Shown here in pieces: positions 51,270 to 59,549 of a stretch of DNA of 64,000 nt. Location of the stretch: positions 17,109 to 81,108 of the IMG/VR virus record IMGVR_UViG_3300044609_000988. One strand, written 5' to 3'. Positions within the stretch are counted from its first letter, which is position 1, and each line of letters opens with the position of its first letter. Position numbers and translations under genes: made by a program. The notes beneath the pieces were generated by a model that saw only the letters and a list, made by a program, of their open reading frames with translations, was not told the origin of the DNA and made no database searches. The DNA comes from a virus.

Positions 51270-52958
51270 ATGAGTCAACTGTTTGGATTTAAAATCAACA
51301 AAAAGGAGGGATTGAAAGGTCAGTCCCCAATTCCTCCTAATCAAGATGATGCCGTAGCCACTGTAGCAGGTGGCTATTTTGGCACGTATGTTGATGTTGA
51401 GGGCGTATCCAGAAATGAGTATGAGCTTATTCAACGTTATCGTAGTATGGCGTTGCACCCAGAATGTGATTCGGCTATTGATGAAATTGTAAACGAATTT
51501 GTAGTATCAGACGCTGACGATTCTCCTATAGAAATTGAGCTATCCAATTTAGATATTGGTCAAAATATTAAAACTAAAATTAGACAAGAATTTAATAACA
51601 TCTTAAGGATGTTAAAATTTGATAAAAATGCCCACCAAATTATTCGTAATTGGTATATTGATGGTCGCATGTATTATCATAAAGTTGTTGATTTAGATAA
51701 TCCAAAGAAAGGCATTTTAGAACTTAGATATATTGATCCCCTAAAGATTAAAAAAGTACGTCAAAAAATTAACAAGGACGAAGCAGAAAAGCATTTACAA
51801 AAAGGTTCTGGTTTAGAATTTGATTGGGGCGATTATATTGAATATTACATTTACAATCCACAAGGATTTGGTGTAGCTGGTGTACCAAATACTACAGGAT
51901 CTTTTAATTATGCAAACAGCCAAGGTATCAAGATGGCTGTGGATTCTGTTGCTAATTCAGATTCTGGATTAAAGGATACTAACAAGAAGATTGTAATCAG
52001 CTTTTTACACAAAGCAATCAAGTCACTCAACCAGCTAAGAATGATTGAGGACTCACTGGTTATCTATAGATTGTCCCGTGCTCCAGAGCGTCGTATTTTT
52101 TACATTGATGTTGGTAATCTTCCTAAGGTAAAAGCAGAGCAATACCTTCGTGATGTTATGGCAAGATATCGCAACAAGTTGGTATATGATTCTGCTACTG
52201 GAGAAATCCGTGATGACAAAAAGCATATGAGTATGCTTGAGGACTTCTGGTTGCCTCGTAGAGAAGGTGGTCGTGGCACAGAAATTACTACACTTCCTGG
52301 TGGTCAGAATCTTGGCGAACTAAAAGACGTAGAATACTTCAGAAAGAAACTATACAATTCATTAAACCTGCCACCATCTCGTTTAACAGATGACAACAAA
52401 GCATTCAACCTAGGTAAAACAACAGAAGTTCTTCGTGACGAACTTAAATTTGCTAAGTTTATTGGTCGTCTACGCAAAAGATTTTCTGAGCTATTCCACG
52501 ATATTTTAAAAACTCAATTAATTCTGAAGGGCATAGTCACACCAGAAGATTGGGAAGAAATGGAAGAGCATATTCAATATGACTTCCTATTCGACAATCA
52601 CTTCAATGAATTAAAAGAAGTTGAACTGATGAAAGAGCGTCTAGCTCTTGTCACAGAAATGGATCCATTTGTTGGAAAATATTTTTCAACTGAATATATT
52701 CGTCGTCAAATTCTTATGCAAACTGATAAAGAGTATAGAGAACTTGACAAGCAAATGAAGAAAGATATTAAGTCTGGCATTGCAATAGATCCATCGGATT
52801 CTATGGCTTTAGATACTATGTCTAGACAAAATGATGCATTTGCTCCAGAAATTCAAGATGCTCAAGCTGAAGTAGATGCTCAAAGAGCATTAGATGCGGA
52901 AAAAGAAAAAGCAAAATTAGCTCCAAAACCAAGTTCAAATAAACCTTCTGCTAAATAA
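51270..52958 (+). CDS. gp20: Portal protein gp20
   Basis: A 562-residue protein (T4 gp20 is 524). It shows the conserved gp20 segments: His-Pro-Glu-Cys-Asp-Ser-Ala-Ile-Asp-Glu-Ile-Val, then Trp-Tyr-Ile-Asp-Gly-Arg-Met-Tyr-Tyr-His, then Ile-Tyr-Arg-Leu-Ser-Arg-Ala-Pro-Glu-Arg-Arg. Glu-Asp-Phe-Trp-Leu-Pro-Arg-Arg-Glu-Gly-Gly-Arg-Gly and Leu-Pro-Gly-Gly follow. Related regions are used as cyanophage diversity markers. The C-terminus is a charged Ala/Gln/Lys-rich tail. Twelve copies form the vertex ring that nucleates the prohead and docks gp17. Confidence 0.96.
   Translation: MSQLFGFKINKKEGLKGQSPIPPNQDDAVATVAGGYFGTYVDVEGVSRNEYELIQRYRSMALHPECDSAIDEIVNEFVVSDADDSPIEIELSNLDIGQNIKTKIRQEFNNILRMLKFDKNAHQIIRNWYIDGRMYYHKVVDLDNPKKGILELRYIDPLKIKKVRQKINKDEAEKHLQKGSGLEFDWGDYIEYYIYNPQGFGVAGVPNTTGSFNYANSQGIKMAVDSVANSDSGLKDTNKKIVISFLHKAIKSLNQLRMIEDSLVIYRLSRAPERRIFYIDVGNLPKVKAEQYLRDVMARYRNKLVYDSATGEIRDDKKHMSMLEDFWLPRREGGRGTEITTLPGGQNLGELKDVEYFRKKLYNSLNLPPSRLTDDNKAFNLGKTTEVLRDELKFAKFIGRLRKRFSELFHDILKTQLILKGIVTPEDWEEMEEHIQYDFLFDNHFNELKEVELMKERLALVTEMDPFVGKYFSTEYIRRQILMQTDKEYRELDKQMKKDIKSGIAIDPSDSMALDTMSRQNDAFAPEIQDAQAEVDAQRALDAEKEKAKLAPKPSSNKPSAK
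52950..52957 (+). promoter_or_regulatory. Weak late-box variant GCTAAATA at the gp20 stop
   Basis: GCTAAATA overlaps the last codons of gp20 (Lys-stop). A second imperfect box, CTATAAAT, follows at 52961-52968. Either could drive the 58-residue gene and gp21; the match is weak. Confidence 0.25.
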
Positions 52959-52982
52959 TACTATAAATTAACGTTTATTTAT

Positions 52983-53159
52983 ATGTCTAACACTTTGGAT
53001 ATTGTGAATTTGATTGCAAACAAAAACAAAGCAGAAGCCTTAGATGCTGTTCATGATCTAATGCAAATTTCTGCTGCTGAAGCTATTGGCTTGTACAAAC
53101 AAGCAGTTGCTTCAACTTATTTCAACGAGCCAGTAGATTCACTAGAAACAGAACAATGA
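52983..53159 (+). CDS. Short prohead-core-type protein between gp20 and gp21
   Basis: A 58-residue protein from ATG 52983 to TGA 53157-53159. It is easy to miss because of its size. It reads Ser-Asn-Thr-Leu-Asp-Ile-Val-Asn-Leu-Ile-Ala-Asn-Lys-Asn-Lys-Ala-Glu-Ala-Leu, then an Ala-rich helix and an acidic tail. In T4 the equivalent place between 20 and 21 is taken by the small prohead core genes 67 and 68. Small size, helical acidic composition and position make a gp67/gp68-like core role plausible; direct similarity is not clear by eye. It overlaps gp21 by four bases (ATGA). Confidence 0.75.
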   Translation: MSNTLDIVNLIANKNKAEALDAVHDLMQISAAEAIGLYKQAVASTYFNEPVDSLETEQ

Positions 53160-53800
53160 AACTAATCACAGAAAATATCGAAGAGATTAGCGTTCTTGTA
53201 GAAGAAGCTAACGGAAAAAAGCATCTTTATATTGAAGGTGTATTTTTACAATCCGAAATTAAAAACCGTAATGGGCGAGTATATCCCTTCGATGTATTAA
53301 ATCGTGAAGTTCAACGTTATAATGAAAGTTATGTTAAGTCTGGTCGTGCTCTAGGAGAACTAGGACATCCAGATGGTCCAACGGTAAATCTCGATCGTGT
53401 ATCACACCGCATCACAGAACTACGTGCTGATGGCACTAACTTCTACGGTAAGGCAAGAATTTTAGAAACCCCAATGGGAAATATTGCCAAGTCTCTTTTG
53501 GAAGAAGGAGTTAAGCTTGGAGTATCTTCCCGTGGTATGGGATCTTTAGAAGAAAAGAACGGAGCGAATTATGTTCGTGACGATTTTATGCTTGCTACTG
53601 CTGCGGATATTGTAGCTGATCCTTCTGCTCCCGACGCATTTGTGAATGGAATTATGGAAGGTAAAGAGTGGATTTGGGAAAATGGTATTCTGCGTGAACA
53701 ACAGATTACTAAATATCATAGATATATTTCCGAATCTACTAGGAAAAACCTAGAGGAAAGAAAGCTTAATGCATTCAAGCATTTCCTTTCAAATCTCTAA
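53156..53800 (+). CDS. gp21: Prohead core scaffold and protease gp21
   Basis: A 214-residue protein, almost the same length as T4 gp21 (212). The serine-protease motifs are visible: Leu-Gly-Glu-Leu-Gly-His71-Pro and Gly-Val-Ser124-Ser125-Arg-Gly-Met-Gly, with Asn-Arg-Asn-Gly-Arg-Val-Tyr-Pro before them. It cleaves the scaffold and the major capsid protein during head maturation. It is coupled to the preceding small gene by a four-base overlap and precedes its substrates gp22 and gp23. Confidence 0.95.
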   Translation: MKLITENIEEISVLVEEANGKKHLYIEGVFLQSEIKNRNGRVYPFDVLNREVQRYNESYVKSGRALGELGHPDGPTVNLDRVSHRITELRADGTNFYGKARILETPMGNIAKSLLEEGVKLGVSSRGMGSLEEKNGANYVRDDFMLATAADIVADPSAPDAFVNGIMEGKEWIWENGILREQQITKYHRYISESTRKNLEERKLNAFKHFLSNL

Positions 53801-53803
53801 TTT

Positions 53804-53811
53804 AATAAATA
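53804..53811 (+). promoter_or_regulatory. Late promoter box AATAAATA before gp22
   Basis: It lies just after the gp21 stop and 39 bases before the gp22 start, with a GAGG ribosome binding site at 53839-53842. Confidence 0.5.
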
Positions 53812-53850
53812 ATCTTAGAATAATCGTAAAAGAAGTCCGAGGAAACTCAA

Positions 53851-55008
53851 ATGTCAGATATGTTAAACGAAAGATTTGAGGAGCTTGTTAAGGAGCAACA
53901 TATTGTTCTAGAAGCTGGCGATCCAATGCCAACGGTAACTGCTTCAGTTATTCCTGCTTCTGGTAGTGAGCCTTCTCAAATCTCCGATGTACAAACCGCT
54001 AAGGCTGGGGGTAAAGATCCTGCACCTTCAGTACCACCCACGGTTGCTATCGGTCAGAAAGCCGCAACTGATTTAGGTGGTTCAACTTCAGGTCCTCTTC
54101 ATGATAATGAAGAAGAAGGTGAAGAAAACCCTGGAGCTAAAGCAGCTGCACCTATCTCACAAATTTCTGGTGATGCTCAACAAGCTCATCAAAATAGTGC
54201 AGGAGATATGGGAACCACTCCAACTGTTGGTGTAGAAGTTGCTTATGGAACTAAAAAAGGTCCTAATGTAACTTATCCAATCAAGCCTTCTTTCGAAGAG
54301 TTAGATCTTTCGAGTGATGTTGCTGCTCTAACCGAAGGCGAGGAGCTTTCCGAGGAGTACAAAGATAAAGCAAAAACAATTTTTGAAGCTGCTGTAAAAG
54401 CTAAGCTTGTTGAAGAACATGCCAAGCTTGTTGAGCACTTCCAAACAAAACTTGATGAGCATGTACAGGCTGTTAAAGCTGAGCTTGCTGAAGAAGTTAA
54501 CGGTACTATCAAGTATGGTATCGGTCAGTGGATCGAGCAAAATCAAGTTGCTATCGATCGTGGTGTACGCAATGAAATCACTGAAGATTTTATTGCGGGT
54601 CTCAAAAATCTATTCCAAGAGCATTATATTAATATTCCCGAGGACAAAGTTGAAGTCGTCGAGGAAATGGTTGACGAGCTTCGTGAAATGGAACAGCGCC
54701 TCAACGAACAAATTGAGCGTAACGTGGAATTAAATAATCGTCTTGCCGAGTCAACGAAAGCAGTAATTCTGAACCAAGTTTCAGAAGGTCTTGCCGATAC
54801 TCAGAAAGAGAAACTTGCTTCATTGTCTGAAGGAATTACTTACGAAACAGCAGAGAGATTTGCTGAGTCTGTGAAGACGCTTCGCAAGTCATATTTCCCT
54901 GAATCAGTATCACATTCTGAAGTAGGTGATGACAATCCAGTAACACTTAGCGAAGAAGTATCACCAGCTATGGCTGCGTACTTAAATGCTATTTCACGCT
55001 GGAAATAA
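53851..55008 (+). CDS. gp22: Prohead core scaffold protein gp22
   Basis: A 385-residue protein (T4 gp22 is 269). The N-terminal third is low-complexity, rich in Pro, Ala, Gly and Thr. The middle (about 165-345) is long charged helices with Glu/Lys repeats. The C-terminus contains Phe-Ala-Glu-Ser-Val-Lys-Thr-Leu-Arg-Lys-Ser-Tyr-Phe and ends Pro-Ala-Met-Ala-Ala-Tyr-Leu-Asn-Ala-Ile-Ser-Arg, the typical gp22 end. It is the main internal scaffold and is removed by gp21. The location between gp21 and gp23 agrees with this. Confidence 0.92.
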   Translation: MSDMLNERFEELVKEQHIVLEAGDPMPTVTASVIPASGSEPSQISDVQTAKAGGKDPAPSVPPTVAIGQKAATDLGGSTSGPLHDNEEEGEENPGAKAAAPISQISGDAQQAHQNSAGDMGTTPTVGVEVAYGTKKGPNVTYPIKPSFEELDLSSDVAALTEGEELSEEYKDKAKTIFEAAVKAKLVEEHAKLVEHFQTKLDEHVQAVKAELAEEVNGTIKYGIGQWIEQNQVAIDRGVRNEITEDFIAGLKNLFQEHYINIPEDKVEVVEEMVDELREMEQRLNEQIERNVELNNRLAESTKAVILNQVSEGLADTQKEKLASLSEGITYETAERFAESVKTLRKSYFPESVSHSEVGDDNPVTLSEEVSPAMAAYLNAISRWK

Positions 55009-55015
55009 TTTAAAT

Positions 55016-55023
55016 CATAAATA
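55016..55023 (+). promoter_or_regulatory. Late promoter box CATAAATA before gp23
   Basis: It lies 34 bases ahead of the major capsid gene, which also has a good AAGAGG ribosome binding site (55047-55052). A dedicated strong promoter here fits the high demand for capsid protein. Confidence 0.65.
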
Positions 55024-55057
55024 TTAACAAACGACAACAAACGTTTAAGAGGTAAAA

Positions 55058-56497
55058 ATGTTCAACGCTTCCCAACTTACAGAGAAGTGGGCACCTGTTC
55101 TCAACCATTCCGAGGCTCCTGCCATCACGGATAAGTACAAGCAGGCTGTAACCGCTGTAATTCTAGAGAACCAAGAGAGAGCACTTCGTGAAAACGCAAT
55201 GCTCACCGAAGCTCCTAACACCGTAGGTGCTATTGGTCCTAACGCACTTTCAGGTTCAGGTCTTGACACCAAAACTGGTGGTCTAGCTGGTTTCGATCCT
55301 ATCATGATCAGCCTAGTCCGTCGTGCCATGCCTAACCTAATGGCTTATGACATCTGTGGTGTTCAGCCAATGAGCGGCCCCACTGGTCTAATCTTCGCCA
55401 TGAAGGCTCACTATCAGCATAATGGTGCTGCTGGTCTACGCCAAGGTCGTGAAGCTCTATTCAACGAGCCTGATGTTAACTTCTCTGCTAACACTCAGGG
55501 TCCTGCTGCTTACAACGATCCCGTCAACCCACTCGGCGTTGCCAACGATCCTGCTTACGCAGAATCAAACCCAGGTCTTCTTAACGACGCTGGTGCTGGT
55601 GCTGGTACTTACGAGCGTGGCGTTCGTCCTATTGCCCGTGAGACTGCCGAAGTTCTAGGATCAGGTGCAACCCTGTTCAACGAAATGAGCTTCAGCATCG
55701 AGAAGACTGCTGTAACCGCCAGAACCAGAGCCCTCCGCTCAGAGTACACTCTAGAGCTAGCTCAGGATCTTAAGGCTGTTCACGGTCTTGACGCTGAGCA
55801 AGAGCTAGCCAACATCCTCAGCTCGGAGATCCTTGCTGAAATCAACCGTGAAGTCGTTCGTACTGTATACACCATCGCTAAGCCTGGTGCTCAGAACAAC
55901 GTTGCCCGTGCTGGCGTATTTGACCTTGACGTTGATTCAAACGGTCGTTGGTCAGTTGAGAAGTTCAAAGGTCTTCTATTCCAAGTTGAGCGTGATGCTA
56001 ATGCTATCGCTCAGGAAACTCGTAGAGGCAAAGGTAACTTCCTAATCTGCTCTGCTGACGTAGCTTCGGCTCTAGCCATGGCTGGTGTTCTTGACTACTC
56101 CTCAGGTCTAAACGGTGCTGGTGGTCCTTCCATCGGTCAGGTTGATGACACTGGCAACCTCGCTGTTGGCACCATCAACGGTCGTATCAAGGTCTTCGTT
56201 GATCCTTATTCGGCTAACGTATCGAATGATCACTACTACGTCATGGGTTATAAGGGCACATCACCTTATGATGCTGGTCTATTCTATTGCCCATACGTTC
56301 CCCTCCAGATGCTACGCAGCATTGATCCTCAGACCTTCCAGCCTAAGATCGGCTTCAAGACCCGTTATGGCATGGTTGCTAACCCATTCGTATTCAACGG
56401 TGTTGATGCCAATGGCGTTCCCATCCCTGATGCTGAGACCCTCACTGCTTCGAAGAACATGTACTACAGACGTGTTCGTATTCAGAACCTCATGTGA
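55058..56497 (+). CDS. gp23: Major capsid protein gp23
   Basis: A 479-residue protein (T4 gp23 is 521 before cleavage). It contains the expected Leu-Val-Arg-Arg-Ala-Met-Pro-Asn-Leu, Gln-Pro-Met-Ser-Gly-Pro-Thr-Gly-Leu-Ile-Phe-Ala-Met, and Tyr-Thr-Leu-Glu-Leu-Ala-Gln-Asp-Leu segments. It ends with Tyr-Arg-Arg-Val-Arg-Ile-Gln-Asn-Leu-Met. A gp21 cleavage site should lie in the first ~65 residues. Codon use is unlike most of the window: C-ending codons dominate and GC is clearly higher (34 of 60 bases at 55681-55740), as expected for the most highly expressed late gene. It is closed by a strong terminator. Confidence 0.97.
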   Translation: MFNASQLTEKWAPVLNHSEAPAITDKYKQAVTAVILENQERALRENAMLTEAPNTVGAIGPNALSGSGLDTKTGGLAGFDPIMISLVRRAMPNLMAYDICGVQPMSGPTGLIFAMKAHYQHNGAAGLRQGREALFNEPDVNFSANTQGPAAYNDPVNPLGVANDPAYAESNPGLLNDAGAGAGTYERGVRPIARETAEVLGSGATLFNEMSFSIEKTAVTARTRALRSEYTLELAQDLKAVHGLDAEQELANILSSEILAEINREVVRTVYTIAKPGAQNNVARAGVFDLDVDSNGRWSVEKFKGLLFQVERDANAIAQETRRGKGNFLICSADVASALAMAGVLDYSSGLNGAGGPSIGQVDDTGNLAVGTINGRIKVFVDPYSANVSNDHYYVMGYKGTSPYDAGLFYCPYVPLQMLRSIDPQTFQPKIGFKTRYGMVANPFVFNGVDANGVPIPDAETLTASKNMYYRRVRIQNLM

Positions 56498-56516
56498 GTC
56501 TTTCTCACAATTTTCA

Positions 56517-56542
56517 AGAGTCCCTTCGGGGGCTCTTTTTTT
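56517..56542 (+). terminator. Intrinsic terminator after gp23 (UUCG tetraloop)
   Basis: The arms AGAGTCCC (56517-56524) and GGGGCTCT (56529-56536) pair with one G-T wobble around a TTCG tetraloop, followed by a run of T. It is a textbook rho-independent terminator that ends the structural block. Confidence 0.92.
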
Positions 56543-56547
56543 ATGCA

Positions 56548-56555
56548 AATAAATA
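56548..56555 (+). promoter_or_regulatory. Late promoter box AATAAATA after the gp23 terminator
   Basis: It starts six bases beyond the terminator T-run and 22 bases before the gp3-like start, and so would restart transcription for the tail protein. Confidence 0.5.
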
Positions 56556-56577
56556 TATTATAGCTTGGGAAGTTGAC

Positions 56578-57090
56578 ATGACTGCTGAATGGTATAAGGA
56601 GCAACCACAAAATAGGAACTTTCTTACTCCTGTAGGTTTTCAATTAAAATTAGAATTATTTGATGGCGTAGATTTTTTCTGTCAAAAAGCAAATCTACCT
56701 GGCATTAATATGCCTTTCACAGAAGTTCCTACTAGGTTCAGAAATTTTCCTATTGTTCCTGGTGGCGGAGTTACATATGAAGATTTTAATGTAACGTTTA
56801 TTATTGATGAAAATTTAAAAAATTACAATGCCGTCCAGAAATGGATGAGAGAATTTGGAAATGCTGAGCAGAACCATCAGGGTCCTGTAGATTATTCTAG
56901 AGGTCAGTTAATGATAGTTACTTCAAACTTCAATCCAGCATTTTTTGTTGATTTTGAGAACCTATTCCCAATCAGTTTAACACCAATTGATTTTGATGCC
57001 ACTGTAGATGATATCGAATACTTTACCGCACAGGTAACATTTAAGTATACTAATTTTACTCTTCGTGATAAAAACTTTACATTACTATGA
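56578..57090 (+). CDS. Tail-tube-fold / gp3-like tail completion protein
   Basis: A 170-residue protein from ATG 56578. A longer frame reaching back to 56494 is rejected because it would run through the gp23 terminator and overlap the capsid gene end. It has Phe-Leu-Thr-Pro-Val-Gly-Phe-Gln-Leu-Lys, then Cys-Gln-Lys-Ala-Asn-Leu-Pro-Gly-Ile, then Tyr-Glu-Asp-Phe-Asn-Val-Thr-Phe-Ile-Ile-Asp-Glu and Val-Gln-Lys-Trp-Met. It ends with Thr-Phe-Lys-Tyr-Thr-Asn-Phe. This order resembles the tail tube fold of gp19. In cyanophages the gene after gp23 is usually annotated gp3 (tail completion), so that is the likely identity, but I see no strong motif that separates gp3 from other tube-like proteins. Confidence 0.7.
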   Translation: MTAEWYKEQPQNRNFLTPVGFQLKLELFDGVDFFCQKANLPGINMPFTEVPTRFRNFPIVPGGGVTYEDFNVTFIIDENLKNYNAVQKWMREFGNAEQNHQGPVDYSRGQLMIVTSNFNPAFFVDFENLFPISLTPIDFDATVDDIEYFTAQVTFKYTNFTLRDKNFTLL

Positions 57091-57563
57091 AATTTGAAAA
57101 CATCGTTAAATTATTTGAAACAATTAAAGAAGAATGGTCAATTGACAGTCATATTGATTTTCAATTTAAAAACAAACAATACACCGAGGATCTTGGTAAA
57201 TTAGCATTAGAGATCCCTTTTCAGCACAATAAATATTTAAACTACTACACAGATCTTAGCCAAGTTAAAACTTCACTAGAGTTTGAATACAGGCGTGTAG
57301 TAAAAGAAAAAAGAGAATATTATTCTGGCGAAGCAGACGCCAAAGTGTATGCCGAGAAACCTTTCGGCACAAGTATTAAAACAGCAGAAAAAATGAGAAC
57401 CTATCTGGAATCAGATGAGGATATCATTAACATCGAAGCAAAAATTAAATACGTTGAACAGGCACTTTACTTCCTGGACAGTGTAATGAAAATGATTTCC
57501 AATCGTGGATTTCAAATCAAATCGGCTATTGACTGGGAAAAATTTATTAATGGTACTACCTAA
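57087..57563 (+). CDS. uvsY: Recombination mediator UvsY
   Basis: A 158-residue protein (T4 UvsY is 137). The C-terminal half matches the family: Arg-Glu-Tyr-Tyr-Ser-Gly, then Thr-Tyr-Leu-Glu-Ser-Asp-Glu-Asp-Ile-Ile, and Ser-Arg-Gly-Phe-Gln-Ile-Lys near the end. UvsY loads the UvsX recombinase onto single-stranded DNA covered by gp32. It overlaps the previous gene by four bases (ATGA) and joins uvsW by TAATG. UvsX itself is not in this window. Confidence 0.88.
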   Translation: MKFENIVKLFETIKEEWSIDSHIDFQFKNKQYTEDLGKLALEIPFQHNKYLNYYTDLSQVKTSLEFEYRRVVKEKREYYSGEADAKVYAEKPFGTSIKTAEKMRTYLESDEDIINIEAKIKYVEQALYFLDSVMKMISNRGFQIKSAIDWEKFINGTT

Positions 57564-59026
57564 TGTCCAGATTAGTTATTAGAAAAAAGAACGAAGTATT
57601 TTTACAGATTCAAGCAGAACCTTATATTCACCAAGAATTATCTGATTACTTTACTTTTGAAGTTCCTGAAGCTAAATTTCTAAAAAGAAATCCTAAGTAC
57701 AAATATTGGGACGGAACCATTCGTTTGTATTCACCTGGCACAGGAGAGCTGTATGCTGGGTTATACAATCACCTTGTTCAATGGTGCAAAGAAAAACAGT
57801 ACTCATTAGAATCTGTTAACAATGATTGGTATGGCAGTGCTGAAGATGTAAATGATTTTGTATCTCCAGTTGGTGTCAAAGATTTTGTTGATAAAATTTC
57901 TAACATCAAAGCAAGAGATTATCAATACTACACGGTTTACCTCGCCCTCAAATATCACAGGGGATTATTTCTCTCCCCAACAGGCTCTGGCAAATCGTTA
58001 ATGATTTATTCTCTTGTTAGATATTATCACGCCACAGATAAAAAAATTCTTATCATTGTTCCTACTACATCACTGGTGGAACAAATGGTAAAAGATTTTA
58101 CTGATTATGGATGGAATGTTGAAGAACATATTCACAAAATTTATTCAGGTAAAGAAAAAAATTCTGATAAACCTATCATTGTTACAACATGGCAATCCAT
58201 TTATAAATTCCCTAAAAGATATTTTGATGACATTGATTGTGTAATTGGTGACGAAGCACACTTGTTTAAATCTAAATCACTTACTGGTATTATGGAAAAG
58301 CTTCATAATGCCAAGTATCGTTTTGGTTTCACTGGAACACTTGATGGAACTAAAACACACAAGTGGGTTCTCGAAGGTCTCTTTGGTGCTTGTGAAAAAG
58401 TAACCAAAACCGATGATCTAATTAAGAAAGGACATCTATCCAATCTTCGTATTAAGATTCTTCTGTGTAAGCATGAGTATCAATATTTTGAAGATTATCA
58501 TCAAGAGATGGAATTTATTGTCACAAATAAGAAACGAAATAATCTCATTAAAAATTTAGTGAATGATCTTGATGGCAATACATTAGTTTTGTTTAACTAT
58601 GTTGAAAAGCATGGTGAGCCATTATTTGAATTAATAAATACCACTGTAAATAATGATCGTAAAGTATTTTTTGTACACGGATCAGTTGATACAGATGATC
58701 GTGAAGAAGTAAGGAAAATTACTGAGCAAGAAAGTAATGCTGTTATTATTGCTTCCTACGGAACGTTTAGCACTGGTATTAATATTAAACGTCTTCATAA
58801 TATTATATTTGCTTCACCATCTAAATCTCGTATCAGGAATCTCCAAAGTATTGGAAGAGTACTTAGAAAAGGAGAAGGAAAAGAAATAGCTACTCTTTAT
58901 GATATTGCTGATGATGTTTCTTCTAGAACAAAACAAAATTATACGTTAAGGCATTTACAAGAAAGAATTAAAATTTATCAAGAAGAGAATTTTAAATACG
59001 AAATTATAAAGGTAAATCTACAATGA
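57563..59026 (+). CDS. uvsW: RNA-DNA and DNA helicase UvsW
   Basis: A 487-residue SF2 helicase (T4 UvsW is about 500-590 depending on the annotation). Walker A Ser-Pro-Thr-Gly-Ser-Gly-Lys-Ser is at 138-145 and the Asp-Glu-Ala-His box at 230-233. Motif VI appears as Gln-Ser-Ile-Gly-Arg-Val-Leu-Arg-Lys-Gly. The N-terminal ~100 residues contain the UvsW-type substrate-binding part with Phe-Leu-Lys-Arg-Asn-Pro-Lys-Tyr-Lys-Tyr-Trp-Asp-Gly. It unwinds R-loops and branched DNA and shifts replication from origin-dependent to recombination-dependent mode. Its TGA overlaps the next start. Confidence 0.93.
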   Translation: MSRLVIRKKNEVFLQIQAEPYIHQELSDYFTFEVPEAKFLKRNPKYKYWDGTIRLYSPGTGELYAGLYNHLVQWCKEKQYSLESVNNDWYGSAEDVNDFVSPVGVKDFVDKISNIKARDYQYYTVYLALKYHRGLFLSPTGSGKSLMIYSLVRYYHATDKKILIIVPTTSLVEQMVKDFTDYGWNVEEHIHKIYSGKEKNSDKPIIVTTWQSIYKFPKRYFDDIDCVIGDEAHLFKSKSLTGIMEKLHNAKYRFGFTGTLDGTKTHKWVLEGLFGACEKVTKTDDLIKKGHLSNLRIKILLCKHEYQYFEDYHQEMEFIVTNKKRNNLIKNLVNDLDGNTLVLFNYVEKHGEPLFELINTTVNNDRKVFFVHGSVDTDDREEVRKITEQESNAVIIASYGTFSTGINIKRLHNIIFASPSKSRIRNLQSIGRVLRKGEGKEIATLYDIADDVSSRTKQNYTLRHLQERIKIYQEENFKYEIIKVNLQ

Positions 59027-59436
59027 TGGAAGAAGAGTTTTATTCAACACTAAAACTAACATCAGGTGAAGAAATAGTTGCTAAAGTATGCTATCTACCA
59101 GAAGAGAATTCTTTATTGGTAGAACAACCTATGTTAGTTGAAAAATTATCTCAAAAAAAGAATGGTAAATCTTTAGTAGGATTTGTTCTTAAGGAATGGA
59201 TAAATTCTACTTATGATACTTTATTTGTTATCAAGATGGAACAAGTAATTACTATGACTGAACTTGATAAAAGAGTAGAGAAATTTTATTTAAATAATTT
59301 AAGTAGTGATTACCAAGAGGAATCATCTGAAGATTCTATAGATATTAAACCAAAGAACTTTAGTAAAAGGATGGGTTACTTAGGATCTGTTAAGGAAACT
59401 AAAAAGTTTCTTGAAGACATCTATAAAAAGTCCTAA
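59023..59436 (+). CDS. Small LSm/Hfq-like fold candidate
   Basis: A 137-residue protein overlapping the uvsW stop (ATGA; ATG also at 59026). Its N-terminus (Phe-Tyr-Ser-Thr-Leu-Lys-Leu-Thr-Ser-Gly-Glu-Glu-Ile-Val-Ala-Lys-Val) has the beta-turn-beta look of an Sm1 motif, followed by further beta strands (Leu-Val-Gly-Phe-Val-Leu-Lys-Glu-Trp). The C-terminal ~50 residues are acidic then basic and probably flexible, with an Arg-Met-Gly-Tyr-Leu-Gly-Ser end. Cyanophages often carry a gene of this kind between uvsW and gene 55. Whether it binds RNA is unknown; the Sm-like reading rests on pattern only. Confidence 0.6.
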   Translation: MMEEEFYSTLKLTSGEEIVAKVCYLPEENSLLVEQPMLVEKLSQKKNGKSLVGFVLKEWINSTYDTLFVIKMEQVITMTELDKRVEKFYLNNLSSDYQEESSEDSIDIKPKNFSKRMGYLGSVKETKKFLEDIYKKS

Positions 59437-59520
59437 AGTAATTTAAAGTATTTAAAGATATTATTCATCTGAACCTTGACAGAGTTATCCTACTCGGTTT
59501 CTGAGGTTTTGTCAACCCCC

Positions 59521-59549
59521 TTGACAAACCCATCTGGATGGTGTATAGT
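59521..59549 (+). promoter_or_regulatory. Sigma70-type promoter of gene 55
   Basis: TTGACA (59521-59526), a spacer of exactly 17 bases, and TATAGT (59544-59549). It is the best host-type promoter in the window, placed 33 bases before the gp55 start, so host sigma factor could make the phage late sigma factor. Inverted repeats overlap both hexamers (see findings). Confidence 0.8.

Noticed and set aside
56494-56577. N-terminal extension of the gp3-like gene back to 56494
   Set aside because: It would run through the gp23 terminator and overlap the end of gp23. ATG 56578 fits the promoter spacing and the expected protein start.
59476-59481. Second TTGACA upstream of the gp55 promoter
   Set aside because: No -10-like hexamer lies 16-18 bases downstream, so it is unlikely to be a promoter by itself. 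It could still be part of an operator.
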